A stretch of 64,000 nucleotides of DNA. Origin: Paramacrobiotus metropolitanus. Its lineage: Eukaryota > Tardigrada > Eutardigrada > Parachela > Macrobiotidae. The translations under genes were made by a program, and so were the position numbers. Positions 1-11,477 of the stretch are shown here, piece after piece (position 1 is the first letter of the stretch; each line of letters starts with the position of its first letter). The notes under the pieces were generated by a model. That model did no database searches, was not told where the DNA came from, and was given only the letters and a program-made list of their open reading frames with translations. The stretch spans positions 558,001 to 622,000 of the forward strand of contig NW_026570227.1 in assembly GCF_019649055.1 (NCBI RefSeq). Reading direction: 5' to 3'.

Positions 1-3000
1 TTTTCAGCACTGTTCCTAAGGGAATCGTATCTGAAGTACTCTATTTGATCTCTTCTGCTTTCATGTCCACGACGTGTAGTTCGACCGTATCTGATAGAAG
101 TAGACGTTATCCTGAAACAAGTACATGACACTTTTCGCATTCCGGACAGTTTCGTAACACAGATTTCCGCACCGGGCACTGAACATTTCTACGTGATAGT
201 TTTTTATTATCTTGTGTATATGCTCGTTTGCGAATAATAACCTTGTATTCTACTGCAGTTTGCAAAGAGGTTTTTGTCATATGAAATAGCGAGGAGAACA
301 CTCTGAAACAGCGCGGAATGTCTCTGTGTCTGGTAGGGGAATCCAAGAAACTTCCGTAAGGCAAAGATACACTTCTTTCTAAGCTGTAACGCTTATGGCG
401 GAAACCGGCGCTGCTAATTTTAGACACAATGTCACGTATTTACTGAGCGGCAATACTTCCCCTTTGTTAGCAGCTCAGGCGATGCGGTTTGGCAGACTAA
501 GCAACAACAATGCAACTACATACGCACATGTATTACGCTAGGAATACGAGGTACAACACTAAATACATACTGTAGCCGCCCGCACAAGTTAGACCACAGA
601 GTCGGTATTCGGGAAAAGAGCGCTGCCAATATACCTACTTCAACCGGGCAAAATGCACGGTTTTGTGACTACGTTCTCAGACGTTCTAATAATTTTTAAA
701 TTCACAATTTGACTGAAGAGACTGTGTTTTCTAGCACAGTTTTAAGTTTTCTAGCACAGTTTTTCTAGCACAAACACAGAGACTGTGTTTTCTAGCACAG
801 TTCTAAGTTTTAAGCTTTGAGCTTAAAACTTAAAGGAAGCAAAAACATTTAGAGCCTTGATCATTTGGTTGATAAACCTGATTTGCTGTGGTTTTTGGGA
901 TGCCCCTGGCAGGGCAGGGGTGAGTTAGCGTTGCACCAAGGAGCGTTACTCTGGACGGGGATGATTCTTGCGAGATGCAGAGCGGAATAATTCAATAAAG
1001 AATAACGAAGAAGTCGTGATTTTAAATTCAGTCACTCAGTTTTCCAAGATAAAATAATCGCTGACAATCAAATGGTTGCTTGGTACGGCAGCTGTGCATT
1101 TTGCCCGGCTAGAGTAGTTATATTTGCTGCGCTTTTTTCCCGTATACCGAATCTGTGGTCTAACTACAAGCAATTGTGTTATCAACGTTTCTAGTTGGTC
1201 CGAAATCGGCTGCTGATCGCACACACAGTATCTCGCAAGTTTTAACGATGATTAACGAACTCAACAAGAAAAACAGTGATGTCGCCGATTATCGGATTCT
1301 GAAGCTCTCCGACTATCGGCGGTAACACCATTTTTATTGTGTCTTCACGATAGTAAATATATCAGTCTTGCAGAAATACGATAGGACAAGTAAATAGGGA
1401 TGTATATCAGAAAATAAATCGTAATCCGGCTGAAATTACCTTCGACTAAAGCGACAATTTGCGAATCGTATGTTACGGGTCGGTCAGGCTCGCTGGGCAC
1501 TTGAAACATACCATGATTTGGCCGCGCCAGTATTTAACTGTTCGTCATAGATACTTGTAGCATAAACATTAAGTACCACGGGTGACTGCAGGCACGGTGT
1601 ACTCACCAGGGCACATTTTACACCTCCAAATTCTAAAACTTCAAGGTTTTGTAAAATGGTAGTGACGCACTGCACTAAGGCGGACTTTATTCTTAATTTT
1701 TCAATATCGGGTTGTGCGACCTTGTGTCAGTAAACGAATTTCTGTCGACCAAACAGCGGGCCATCAAAATTGTTTAGAAACGAAGTATTGCGGCTGGACC
1801 GGTGATCAATTATACCGGCCATATTCCTGTAGTTACAAAGAACGAATCGCAAAATATTTATTATTATTATCTTTGTTACGATAGCTGATGGGTGTTTCGT
1901 AGGCTGTTTTGCTGTTGGGAAAAAGAAAATCAACGACAATTTCTACTCTCGTTTGCCTTGATTCAAACTTACTTTATTTTGTAATGCACCACATTAATTA
2001 TGAAAATCGTTGAAACCAAAATTAGTTGAAACTCAACTTTTCTGAAAATGACTGCATTTTTTTGAGTTTTTGTAGTTACAGAAATCGGACCAACAGCAAA
2101 TAATTACCACAGTGTTATTATTTGCTGATAATTACTACAGAGTAATTATTTGCATTTCATCGTGTGAAACTTTGGAACGTCGCTTCGGTTGTGCTGTTAG
2201 CTAAAGGCAAACAACAAAAGCAACGAGATGATACACGACGATTCGATCCCCTCAAATGAAGGCTTTCGTAGGCTGCTAGGAAAAGCGGATGTGACGTCGG
2301 CGTTTCTGTAGTCTCCCTTCTCTGTGCACGTATTATTTACCTAAACGCGGTGGTTACCATACAGTGCTGAAAGCTAAACAAGAATTGAAGTTTACCGTAT
2401 TACTTAACTATCAAGCTTTATAAGAAACACATGAAAAAACGCTCAGAAAGTTCAGAAAGCTGGAATCCACGGTGCAATAAGCCAAACAGAAAGACTGTAG
2501 AAAAGCAAATTGTTGGTTGATACATAGTCTGCCGCAAAAGAATGTTGTTTGTGCAGCGAATTGTCGGGCGGCAAACAAGGTCATGGCATAGGCATGCTAC
2601 CGTTCTTGACGCAATGTGGGAAATCTGCGGACGTAGTACGTACCATGGGGAGATGGAGCTAAAAACTCATGGAGAACGTAGAGCTTTCTCCTTAGGCCCG
2701 AAACGCGAGTAAGAAATTTGGTCACACACCAACTATCTATCCAAATGGGGTAACAAGGAAAGGCTACGAGTATAGCTTTGAGCAGCTTTTTCATCATGAA
2801 AAATATTGCGGTGCGAATTTTGTTCTGCTAGTCAAATTTATGGTCATATGTGATATTTATCAATGATCCACGCACAATGTACGGTAAGAGAATCAAAGTT
2901 TATACTGTATTTCAAAAATCGTAGCGCTTTTATGAAAGTAATGCTTCAAAATTAAGTGCCGGGTTAAATCGCATCCAGGTTTAAAAAGGTGGTCAATTAT

Positions 3001-3192
3001 TGCTTAACATTACGACACAACAGCCAGTGGCCGCTGAATAAATTTTTCATTATTCCTTCAGCGAATTTTTTTTCGTCAGATACACACCGCCAAAGGTATT
3101 CACCAAAGTCTCAGTCAACCCTCGGAATAGAACGTAAGCGTCTGTCGGCAGTCCTCCTACCCATTGCTCTAGACGGTTCTTGACCAACGTCA
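1..3192. other. Non-coding or unrecognised stretch
   Basis: I see no recognisable gene here. Open frames are short and none resembles a known domain. A short internal repeat lies at 710-826, and a piece at 550-650 resembles one at 22260-22330, so part of the stretch is dispersed repeat. Confidence 0.5.
710..826. repeat. Short interspersed tandem repeat
   Basis: The words GACTGTGTTTTCTAGCACAG and TTTTCTAGCACA recur several times within about 115 bases, with CTAAGTTTTAAG spacers. It is a local duplication with no coding content. Confidence 0.7.
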
Positions 3193-3868
3193 TCAAAGCA
3201 GTGCTTGATTAATGTCGTTCAAACAGAGAGCGGCATCTGGAAGCTGTAATAGAATCTCTTTAGCGAACCGCGGATGGTAGTTCTTCCACACAATCCGACC
3301 ACAGCAGAGCTTCAGAGTGGAATGCTGAGGCTCCAAGTCGTTGAGTAGTGGGACCGCGTAGTTCTCCCGAAATCCCAAGGCCTGCGACAGCGAGTACCGG
3401 CATAACACCAAACGGTCAACGCGGACGCCGGCATGCCGTAGGACTTGTTCGATAAAGTGGATCGTGTCACCAGCCGGTGTGCAGTGAGTGGTTTTCTCGC
3501 TCAATTCTTGCCGGCTACGAAAGTCCCGCAAACAGATTGTTCTGGTGGCGGAAGTGACATGCTTTAAAATACAGCTGTGGGCGAGGTACCTGGCGATGCG
3601 GTAGTCTGTCTGCTGACGTAATGATGAGCCCACGCAGTCTGGCAGTGTCACACAAAGCTGTTGCACCACTTTCGGGGAAGCCAGGATGTCGTCCCACAGC
3701 CAACAAGTGCGTCGGCAGCGCAGCCGATCGAGGACTTCCAGTGACTGGAACACTTCCACTAAAAGTATTACTGGCAGTATCAGGCCGCGCTCTCGGGTGG
3801 TTAGGATGCTGGTGTCAAAGTCGTCCAGACCGTTTGTGTCCGGAATCTCGGGTCGAAAGTTGGTCGTT
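3193..3868 (-). CDS. F-box-like protein, 3' exon
   Basis: The frame is open from about 3868 down to the stop at 3193, so this is probably the last exon of a spliced gene rather than an ORF starting at the internal ATG near 3759. Near its start it has a hydrophobic stretch with VFQSLEVLDRLRCRRTC and then LWDDI, the spacing of an F-box-like motif (leucine-rich helix, RRTC, W). The rest is a leucine-rich tail without countable repeats. F-box proteins usually present substrates to SCF ubiquitin ligases; that role is inferred from the family. Two more coding-like blocks (4678-4905 and 5171-6073) lie upstream on the same strand and may be earlier exons. I associate this domain pairing with tardigrade families, from memory only. 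Confidence 0.5.
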
Positions 3869-4677
3869 TTCTATTGAGAAAAAGGCATGAATATATGAAC
3901 ATCAATAAATTGTCATGAAATGAAAGCAGCCCGTTTTCTTCATCTGAACGTGATACGCCGAGTCACTGGAGTGATTCTGCTTATCCTATAACTGTGCAGT
4001 ACGGCGTACTGCAGTTGCAAATGGTTACCACATGTACAAGCGGTAGAGCTGGTCGTAATGCGACTGATAGCGCTTATAGTAATGTCTTAACTTAGTTTTT
4101 CGTTTTTGTCTGCATCTCCATGGAGTGGTGCCTTTACTTTGTGTCACATGAAACTGATGTACGTAAAATCTAATACAAAACACCACAAGATTTTTTATGG
4201 GTATTTGCAGCTGACAAGAAAGGTGGAGAATGTTCATTGAGATCGCATCCACCTTCCTTCTAAAATCCGGCAGACTGGTGGATCAGTCGTCCAACAGAAT
4301 GGGTATCGATGGTTCGCCCCCTGATTATCCGAAAAAAGATAAAAACCGAAAACCACCACAATAAAAAATATGAGTGCAGCGAGAACAAGCTTGTCCCGTA
4401 ACTTCCATCGCAAATGAACGGATCCAGCGCAAAATTGCGCTATGATTGTACGATTGCCACTTACATGTATACCACGTCTACCAAACTGACAAAATTAATT
4501 TCCCTCCTCTCAAGATGTCAGATAATTATAAGTAGAAAAATCAATAATTATGATGTCCATTGTTCATAATTTATCTCAATATTTGGCACGCATCAGCCAT
4601 CCCTGAACTCAGGGAGCATGTGCAGCTTAAATAATGTGCCGTGGCGCGCCGTAGTCAGTTCTGTCATCAAGGATGTG

Positions 4678-4905
4678 TCATGTGTTAGGAATGCACCAAT
4701 GCACCAATGAAATGCTTTCACAAGGCCCTCGCATTATCGCGCTTCGATCGTGAGCGGCACGGATTCTGAGTGCAATCGGTGGCAGTTGCATTTGCTGAAC
4801 AGCATCGAAAAACCTCTTTCCAGCCTTCTTTACAATGGAAGGCGCGGGTACAACATTCAGGCTGGTGTCCCAGAGATAAATTCTACAGAACCGATCTAAA
4901 CACAA
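4678..4905 (-). CDS. Possible internal exon of the F-box-like gene
   Basis: A 75-codon open frame lies between two better supported coding blocks on the same strand. Its residues (KKAGKRFFDAVQQMQLPPIAL and beyond) look protein-like and a TCTGTAG acceptor precedes it. I do not recognise a domain and did not establish splice phase with its neighbours. It may be chance. Confidence 0.25.
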   Translation of the reverse strand: MCLDRFCRIYLWDTSLNVVPAPSIVKKAGKRFFDAVQQMQLPPIALRIRAAHDRSAIMRGPCESISLVHWCIPNT

Positions 4906-5039
4906 AAATTTCCTCTAACCCTCCGGGAAAAATCAAGTCCGTAGCGTGTTGCGTTGATATCACTCGTCATTTTAGCGGAGCATGTTAGTAAGTCCGCTCT
5001 CGCATTGGCCTGTCGTGTCTCAAGCTGATTTTGAATTTT

Positions 5040-5140
5040 TAACTGTTGCCACGTTGTTTTCGCTTGTCAGAACGCGTAGTGGCAACCTCCACTGCCGGTG
5101 GCAGTTGCCAGGGGCCGGTGCCGCTGCTATTTTATTCTCT
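5040..5140. repeat. Dispersed TGCCACTGCCGGTGGCA repeat, copy 1
   Basis: Shares CAGAACGC, TAGTGGCAAC and CCACTGCCGGTGGCA with 12390-12500. The core is near-palindromic. No coding content. Confidence 0.5.
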
Positions 5141-5170
5141 GCCTTTTTAAGCACTACAGCCGTGACTTAC

Positions 5171-6073
5171 CATATTCTGGTATAAAGCCGGCAAGACACG
5201 GCGCCGTTGACTGTAAGGACTGGGAAGGTCGATCAATCGGCACTGCAAGTGCTGACGTTCTGTACCTCGGCACTGGAACAGGTTCGATTTCGGTGCTGAC
5301 CATTTCCAGTAAAATTCATCACCCCAGTTTCGAGGGAAAATGAAATGACCCGGTTGCAATGCTTGGCATCGAAGCTCTTCCGCCGAAGGTGGTTGCCGAA
5401 TCTGTACGTAAGGCAGCAGTTCCCGGACTGCACGGCCGCCCAGCATGACCTCCACAAGAGCGTATTGCGCCAGACCGGCCACCTGGAAGATGACGACATT
5501 CGCTGGGTACCATTTCCAGGGCTGATCGTAATGCGCGCGGAGCAACACCTCGGCAGTAGGTATCTCCGCCTCTGACGAGCGGAGTTCGTACGCAAAACAG
5601 CTGTTATGATCCCCCTCTGTTCCCCATCTGCGGAGTCCGTATTCAAAACAGCTGCTACGATCCCCCTCTTTTTCCCATGCTGTTACCCAGTCGTGAGCGG
5701 TCCGGAAGCCATTGAAAACCTTCCCGTAATCCACCAGCACCGACTCCTGTCCCGGGCATCCGAAATCTACGAGCAGACGCCGCGCATGGCCATCGCTTTC
5801 CTGTAGGTCAATCACGTGACCGCGCTGCAGCAGTCCATCATCCCCCACCACATCCACCGCATTCCATGCGTTCACCCATCGACTGCCGTCTTCGTACCAA
5901 TGCAGCATGCCAGTGTCGGATTTTCTGGTAATTGTAAAACAATATAGTTTACATGTTCTGTTATGCCTTGAATCTTCCGTTAAAACGTCGGCACAGCTAT
6001 TGAGCTGCGACTCTTTAGTAGTGAAAATATTCCTGCTGCGATAGATGAGTAGATAGGTGAATTTTGCCACCAA
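5171..6073 (-). CDS. Unknown metazoan protein domain, probable 5' exon of the F-box-like gene
   Basis: The open frame runs from 6073. The convincing part starts near the ATG at 5908 (MLHWYEDGSRWVNAWNAVDV) and runs to a strong splice donor (ATG|GTAAGT) after 5171. Features are AVDV, GHVIDL, LLVDFGCPGQ, then WKWYPANVV and VRELLPYVQIRQPP, the pattern of a compact beta-rich domain that I associate with multigene families next to F-boxes. A short direct duplication is visible in the middle: EGDRSSCFEYGL is followed about 17 residues later by EGDHNSCFAYEL. The next exon is probably at 4678-4905 or 3193-3868. Function is unknown. Codons upstream of 5908 may be intron. Confidence 0.5.
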
Positions 6074-6639
6074 CAGCCTAGTGTGGCTTATCTTCTGCTG
6101 TTGGTTTACTTAAGTTGACTGATATCGTTTGGTAAACTGTGAAAGAGCGATTTCAGATGGCCTGTAACTCGGTTAATAGTCCGGTTTCCGCACCTTATCT
6201 GCTTGTCAACTAGATTAATACACTTTGCCAGCTATGTAAGCGTGGAAGTCTGAAAGATTCTCATGGTCACAGTTTGCCTTTGTAGCAACCGGCTTTTTAC
6301 AGCAAACGTTCACGATCGGATAACAGGCTAACACAAAAGACATCCCAAAATTAATATCCCTAATGTACAGGTGTCTCCCTTCGGCAAGGCACTCAGCTTT
6401 TATCAACCTTTTTTCACCCATATAACATATTGCTAGAAACGTCCTTCATTAAGGAACCGAAACAAAACATAACTCCAGTTAACTCCAATGAAACAGAAAA
6501 AAACTGTTGAGAAAACCATGGACGGTCATTCGCTCTTTTTTCCGTGATCTCCACTCGTTTTTCTCGTGATCTCGAATTTTATCACTTTTTTTTATTTGGC
6601 TTGCCAACTTTTTGACAAAAAATAGTTCCGGACAACTTA
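6074..6639. other. No gene recognised
   Basis: Only short open frames without domain resemblance. It separates the putative 5' end of the F-box-like gene from a GAGC-rich repeat. Confidence 0.5.
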
Positions 6640-6890
6640 TTTCGCGCGAAGCCAACGCGCATTTTTGCAAGAAAATCGCTAGAAATTCTATAATAATTAG
6701 TACGCGTCAGAAAGCATTGCTCGGCTCGCTCGTGACCTATGATTGCCGCTCGCTCGCCCATCGATAAACGACCGCTCGGCTCGACTCTGCTTGCGCCAGT
6801 AGCGGTAAAAGCTCGTTCATTTGGCTATAGCGAGCCGCGAGCGCTCACAAGCCGAGCCGAGGCTCGGCGCTCGCGCACGGCTCTAAATTC
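6640..6890 (-). repeat. GAGC-rich dispersed repeat, inverted partial copy of the 63-kb element
   Basis: Runs of GAGCGAGC/GCTCGCTC, the words GCGCGAAGCCAACGCGCATT and CATCGATAAACGACCGCTCG, and a terminal GCGCACGGCTCTA match the element at 63252-63861 in reverse orientation. This copy lacks a matching second terminus. Confidence 0.7.
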
Positions 6891-8369
6891 CGATTAATCC
6901 GATGCGTCAGTACGGCACAGGTGTGGAATGTAGCGAGTATCAGAAAAATGATCTTGTTACACTATTCGGCTGGCACAAAAGTTTATTTTTGTAAAACTTT
7001 TTAAAAAAAAACAAAAATTTTAAGGTGAATTTTATTGAGTACTGTTCATCCAAAAAAATTTGGAAACGCTATTCGGTGCGGAAACATTGTGAAAGCTTAT
7101 CCCACATTGCAAATTTCAATATCATTGCTTTTAAAAATTTAAAGTGTAAAAATCGATCCAGGGGTGGTGGGGCGGTGTCGCCCGTGAACGTTTCCTGCTA
7201 TAACTATTAAAGCCTACATGATATCAGAAAACGGTATACCTATTATCAAGCTGGATCACTCATTAAATTAATGAGATTCTTCCGGTGTCAGGAATCTGTA
7301 TTCTGTAGTATTCTTTAATACATTTCTTAGCTTTTCTTGAATTTGTTACACGCACCATAAAAGACTTATCAGTGTCAGTGTGTGAGTGTTGCTATTTCGT
7401 AAATTAGCAGTGCAGTTTCCACTCGGAACAGATACATATCAGATTCTCTCTTTTTATGCGTTTATTCCAATTTTATATTCCAAATTAGGATTAAAAAGGA
7501 ATATGGAAAGCCGGATCGGTGCACCGACAACGTTACTGCGCATAAATTGCAATTAAAAGCAGTTGTTCTTTACTTTCTTCTTGTGGTGAACGAGCGCTGA
7601 GAAAGTGACAAGTAATGCCATATGGGTGTATACTTCTATCAGCAGAATCGGAGCTCTCTTCTCACTGGTTCTGAGGATTCGCTATAATTCTTGATTACTG
7701 TGGCGAATGATGACACCAGGGTAATCGATCAATGTACCAAAGCGGCGGGTGGGTCATATGTTTGCAGCGATTTAACTGGAATTGGTGGTTGCAGTTGTTA
7801 GCCGGTATCCGCAACCTGCAACGCTTCGGAGTACACAATTTTGGCAGCCGTATCAAGATTCAGATCTATATTGCCACGAATGGGATACACCAGAGCCGGC
7901 AAACCAGAAAAGACTGACCAAAACCAATATTATATTCTGAAAGCCCGTAGTCGAAAACCCGGCCAGATGGTATTCATTTCTTTTAAAACCTCTCCCGCTT
8001 CGAGCGCCACAGCGGAAGAGTTTTGACTACCTTCACCAAATGTAACTAAATTATTATAATAATAATTATCATCGTGGTATTTTTAACCAGCAATGTTGCC
8101 ACGTAAACCAAATAAAATATAGTTAAAAAATGAAAGTATTTTCCACTAATTAAAATATCAGAATCAATTTAATTAGCAGACCGTTGGGCGTTGGCGTTAT
8201 TGCGACAAGAACGACTACATATCCAACGTTGTAATCGAGGACAATTTCTAAACAAGTGCCGGCCAAGCAGCGATAGGCAAAACTACCGCCACTGTTCAGT
8301 GCACAAGCCCGTTAGTTGACCGAAATACCACTACATTCTAGTTAAAATAGCCCGCTAAGCCAGTGAGTG
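6891..8369. other. No gene recognised
   Basis: AT-rich sequence with short open frames (for example 7025-7210 and 7732-8026) that show no domain or compositional sign of coding. Confidence 0.5.
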
Positions 8370-9450
8370 GCCGAACTGCCACTATATATAGCTATGTGAG
8401 CGGTTGACCGAGCTGTCATTACTGTCCGATGCCGAGTGACCGAGTGAGCGAGTGACCGAGCTGCCACTACTTTTCAGTGTAAAAAGCCCGTTAGGGAACG
8501 AGTGACCGAGTTACCACTACTGTCCGGTGCACAGAGCCCGGTAGGAGAGCGGGTGACCGCGCTGTCACTAATGTCCGGCGCAGAAAGTCCGTTAGCGCAG
8601 CGGGTTACCGGGCTACCAATGCTGTCCGGCGCAAAAAGCCCGTTCGGTGAAGGGGTGCTGAGTTACCACTACTGTCCGTGCACAGATCCCGTTAGGTGAG
8701 CGGGTGACGAGAGCTGTCACTGCTGTCCGGCGCAGAAAGCCCGGGAGGTGAGCAGGTGACCGAGCTGTCACTACTGCCCAGTGTACAAAGCCCGTTAGAT
8801 GAGCGATGACCGAGCTACCACTGCTGTCCGGCGCAGAAAGCCCGGGAGGTGAGCAGGTGACCGAGCTGTCGCTACTTTTCAGTGTAAAAAGCCCGTTAGG
8901 GAACGAGTGACCGAGCTACCACTGCTGTCCGGCGCAGAAAGCCCGGGAGGTGAGCTAGTGACCGCGCTGTCACTAATGTCCGGCGCAGAAAGTCCGTTAG
9001 CGCAGCGGGTTACCGGGCTACCAATGCTGTCCGGCGCAAAAAGCCCGTTCGGTGAAGAAGTGCTGAGCTGCCACTACTGTCCGTGCACAGATCCCGGAAG
9101 TTGAGCGGGTTACGAGAGCTGTCACTGCTGTCTGGCGCAGAAAGCCCGGGAGGTGAGCAGGTGACCGAGCTGTCACTACTGTCCAGTGTACAAAGCCCGT
9201 TAGGTGAGCGGGTGACCGAGCTGTCACTACTGTCCAGTGTACAAAGCCCGTTAGGTGAGCGGGTGACCGAGCTTCCACTGCTGTCCGGCGCAGAAAGCCC
9301 AGGAGGTGAGCGGGTGACCGAGCTGTCATTATTGTACAGTGTGCATGAGTGACCGAGCTACCACAACTGTCCGGCGAACGGAACCGGTTAGCTAAGCAAG
9401 TAATCGAGCCACCACTACTGACCGGACGTACACCACTGGTCACACACCAA
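8370..9450. repeat. 51-bp minisatellite array, open in frame
   Basis: About twenty degenerate copies of a 51-bp unit containing GTGACCGAGCTGTCACTACT, then GTCC, then AAAGCCCGTTAGGTGAGCGG. Because 51 is divisible by three, long stretches stay open on both strands, giving plus-strand repeats such as VTELPLLSGAESPGGE at 8502-8699, 8907-9104 and 9083-9352. Units also form higher-order blocks: a pair near 8560-8660 recurs near 8970-9070. The openness follows from the period and I find no start, splice or terminal context that would make it a gene. Confidence 0.8.
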
Positions 9451-10691
9451 CTTCCAGTGAAAAGAGCCAGTGAAGTGATGAGTTACCGAACTAGTGATCC
9501 AGTGCACTATCACTGTTTCGAATTTCACACCTTATAGACTGATATTTCGGCTTTCTTTTCGGGTAGGGGATATCGTAAAATTATCTGTATGTACAGCAAA
9601 ATGCTTTCAAGGTTGAGAGAATCATGAACTGATTTTCATAGAAAATTCGTGTTTGCCCTATTGCATGTACCGATCATGTTTCGACGAATAGACTGATGTT
9701 AATCTAATAAATATTCATTCAAATTAAAATAAAATGGCCATGGACCTCAAGAAACGCGGAGGCGAAGCCGAGGCTGTTTCTTGTAATATATAAGGCAATG
9801 ATATTTGTGGTAAGCCCAGCATGCTGGAATGTTTCAAGCAATATTATCACGCGTTGTTCTCCAAGAGTACCCTTAAGTACAGTTCGACAGACCGGCAATA
9901 AGCAGGAACTCATTTTTTTTCTTGCGCAAGAGAAATATTGACTGGCCGCTTCCGGCCGAGCCTAGGGCTTGTGTGAGTTTCATCTGCTGGTTGGTGTTTA
10001 TGGTTTTTGGTATTTCGGTTGCTTACTGTAATTAGTGGGTTTATTCCTCGAATCAATGATAATTTGTTGGTTTTATGAACCTGCAGTTAATAGTGAGGTA
10101 TCGTCCATCGCTGTTTTTACTGCCCATAAATAGAGATATTGTACACGATTGTATTCCTTAACGAAATGTACAAGTAGCAGGTATATGTGTAACAGTACGT
10201 TATGGATCAGTTTAAGCAACTTTTACGATCAATAATATTGTTATTGGTACGACCAATAAGAGTACCTAGTTTGCTTCATCATTTCATCGCGTTATGGCTA
10301 GTTTTCTTTGCTTCGAATTCCTTATTTCTCTGTTTGATTGTGGCAAGTTTGTATCCCACAGTCGAAATATACGGTACGAGTATTCAAAGTAAAGTTTGTG
10401 GTATCTGTTGGTGGCAGTACGGATACAGATTCCAGTACAAGCGAGTGCATTTTTTATTTCGTATACTATTCGAGTACATACGAGAGGCAACCGATCGGTT
10501 TATAACAGATATAATTACTTCTTAAGTACTGGGGGTATAAGGTATTGGTAATTTGGTGGCACTACCAGGTGCCGTTACTGCAACTCAGGTAACGAATGCA
10601 GGGTATCTTTTATGTACCTTATTCGTTGCAATTGGCACTATTCTATATATGGGGAATTCAACTGCTGAGGCCAGCACTCCTTGTACTTGTT
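9451..10691. other. No gene recognised
   Basis: A 107-codon open frame at 10202-10525 is hydrophobic but unlike any family I know. The rest is AT-rich filler. Confidence 0.45.
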
Positions 10692-10800
10692 GCGGTCACC
10701 CGGCTGGAGTTTTGCGTTGTGGCTAAACATGGTGCTCATGTACCGCGCCCGATTTAACCGTATGTGATGCCGTATCGTTACACCCCAGGCGGGTGACGGC
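10692..10800. mobile_element. 109-bp MITE, copy 1
   Basis: Ends are inverted repeats (GCGGTCACCCGGCTGGAG and CCCAGGCGGGTGACGGC) around a short AT-containing core (GTGGCTAAACATGGTGCTC). A copy of exactly the same length lies at 26930-27038. No coding capacity. The transposase superfamily that moved it is not evident. Confidence 0.75.
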
Positions 10801-10996
10801 ATCAAGTACAGGAAGTGTTTGCCTCAGCAGGTAAATTCCCCTTATATCTTAGAACAGTGTCACATTAAAAAAAAATCAATAACTGGCAAAATCGTAAAGA
10901 CAGTAGTAATCGCAAAATTTTAATAAATAGTAAGATGTGCGTATACACGATATTCTGCAAGCAAGAGTTATGTACCAACGTTCTTCGAATTCCAAA

Positions 10997-11477
10997 TTAA
11001 CAAACCCGTGAATAAACGGGCTTTGTGTTCCAACTACCCTTGATTAAAACTTCCTCTTTCAAAGTATCCCGAATTCTGCTATAAGACTTCATCCCTCGGC
11101 ATTGCGGATATCGGTCTCGGAGCCGCTGCACAAGCTTGCGGTTGGCTTTGCGTATCTCGATGTACCTAACCAGGTACACGATTGTCACTATCAGAAGGAT
11201 TATCACAACCCCAACGGCCACCCAAAGCACCATATCCATTATCAGAGTGTCCTGTTGCTTTTCTCCGGACATGAAGGAAAACGTGGGTGCTGGCACTAAA
11301 GAACTGATAGCCGCTGGCGTGCTGCGGACATAAACTTCAGTTTGTTCTCTGGGCTCTTGCCTTTGAGTGCGTGCAGTTAAAATTCCACCTTGGCCGTGTT
11401 CAGTGTCGTCGCTGTTGATCCGTGCATTATTTGTAACTATGTTATTCCCAATTGTGCAGAATCGTCGGGACGAACAT
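10997..11477 (-). CDS. Single-pass membrane protein, last exon block
   Basis: The frame is open from an AG acceptor at 11478-11480 to a stop at 10997, about 160 codons. It reads a short cysteine-containing segment (CSSRRFCTIGNN), a polar stalk with QREPREQTEV-like composition, then one strong membrane helix (VLWVAVGVVIILLIVTIVYLV), a basic stop-transfer stretch (RYIEIRKANRKLVQRLRDR) and a short tail. This is the layout of a type I surface protein with most of its ectodomain on exons not found here. The acceptor and the hydrophobic/basic order are seen; orientation and role are inferred. Internal GTG or ATG starts are unlikely to be used. Confidence 0.45.

Noticed and set aside
1484-1675. A minus-strand frame with KCALVSTPCLQSPVVL, loosely like the RT/RNase H junction of Gypsy elements
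   Set aside because: Too short and no flanking RT or LTR sequence; resemblance could be chance.
9018-9443. A 141-codon minus-strand protein over the minisatellite
   Set aside because: Openness follows from the 51-bp period; no start, splice or domain support.
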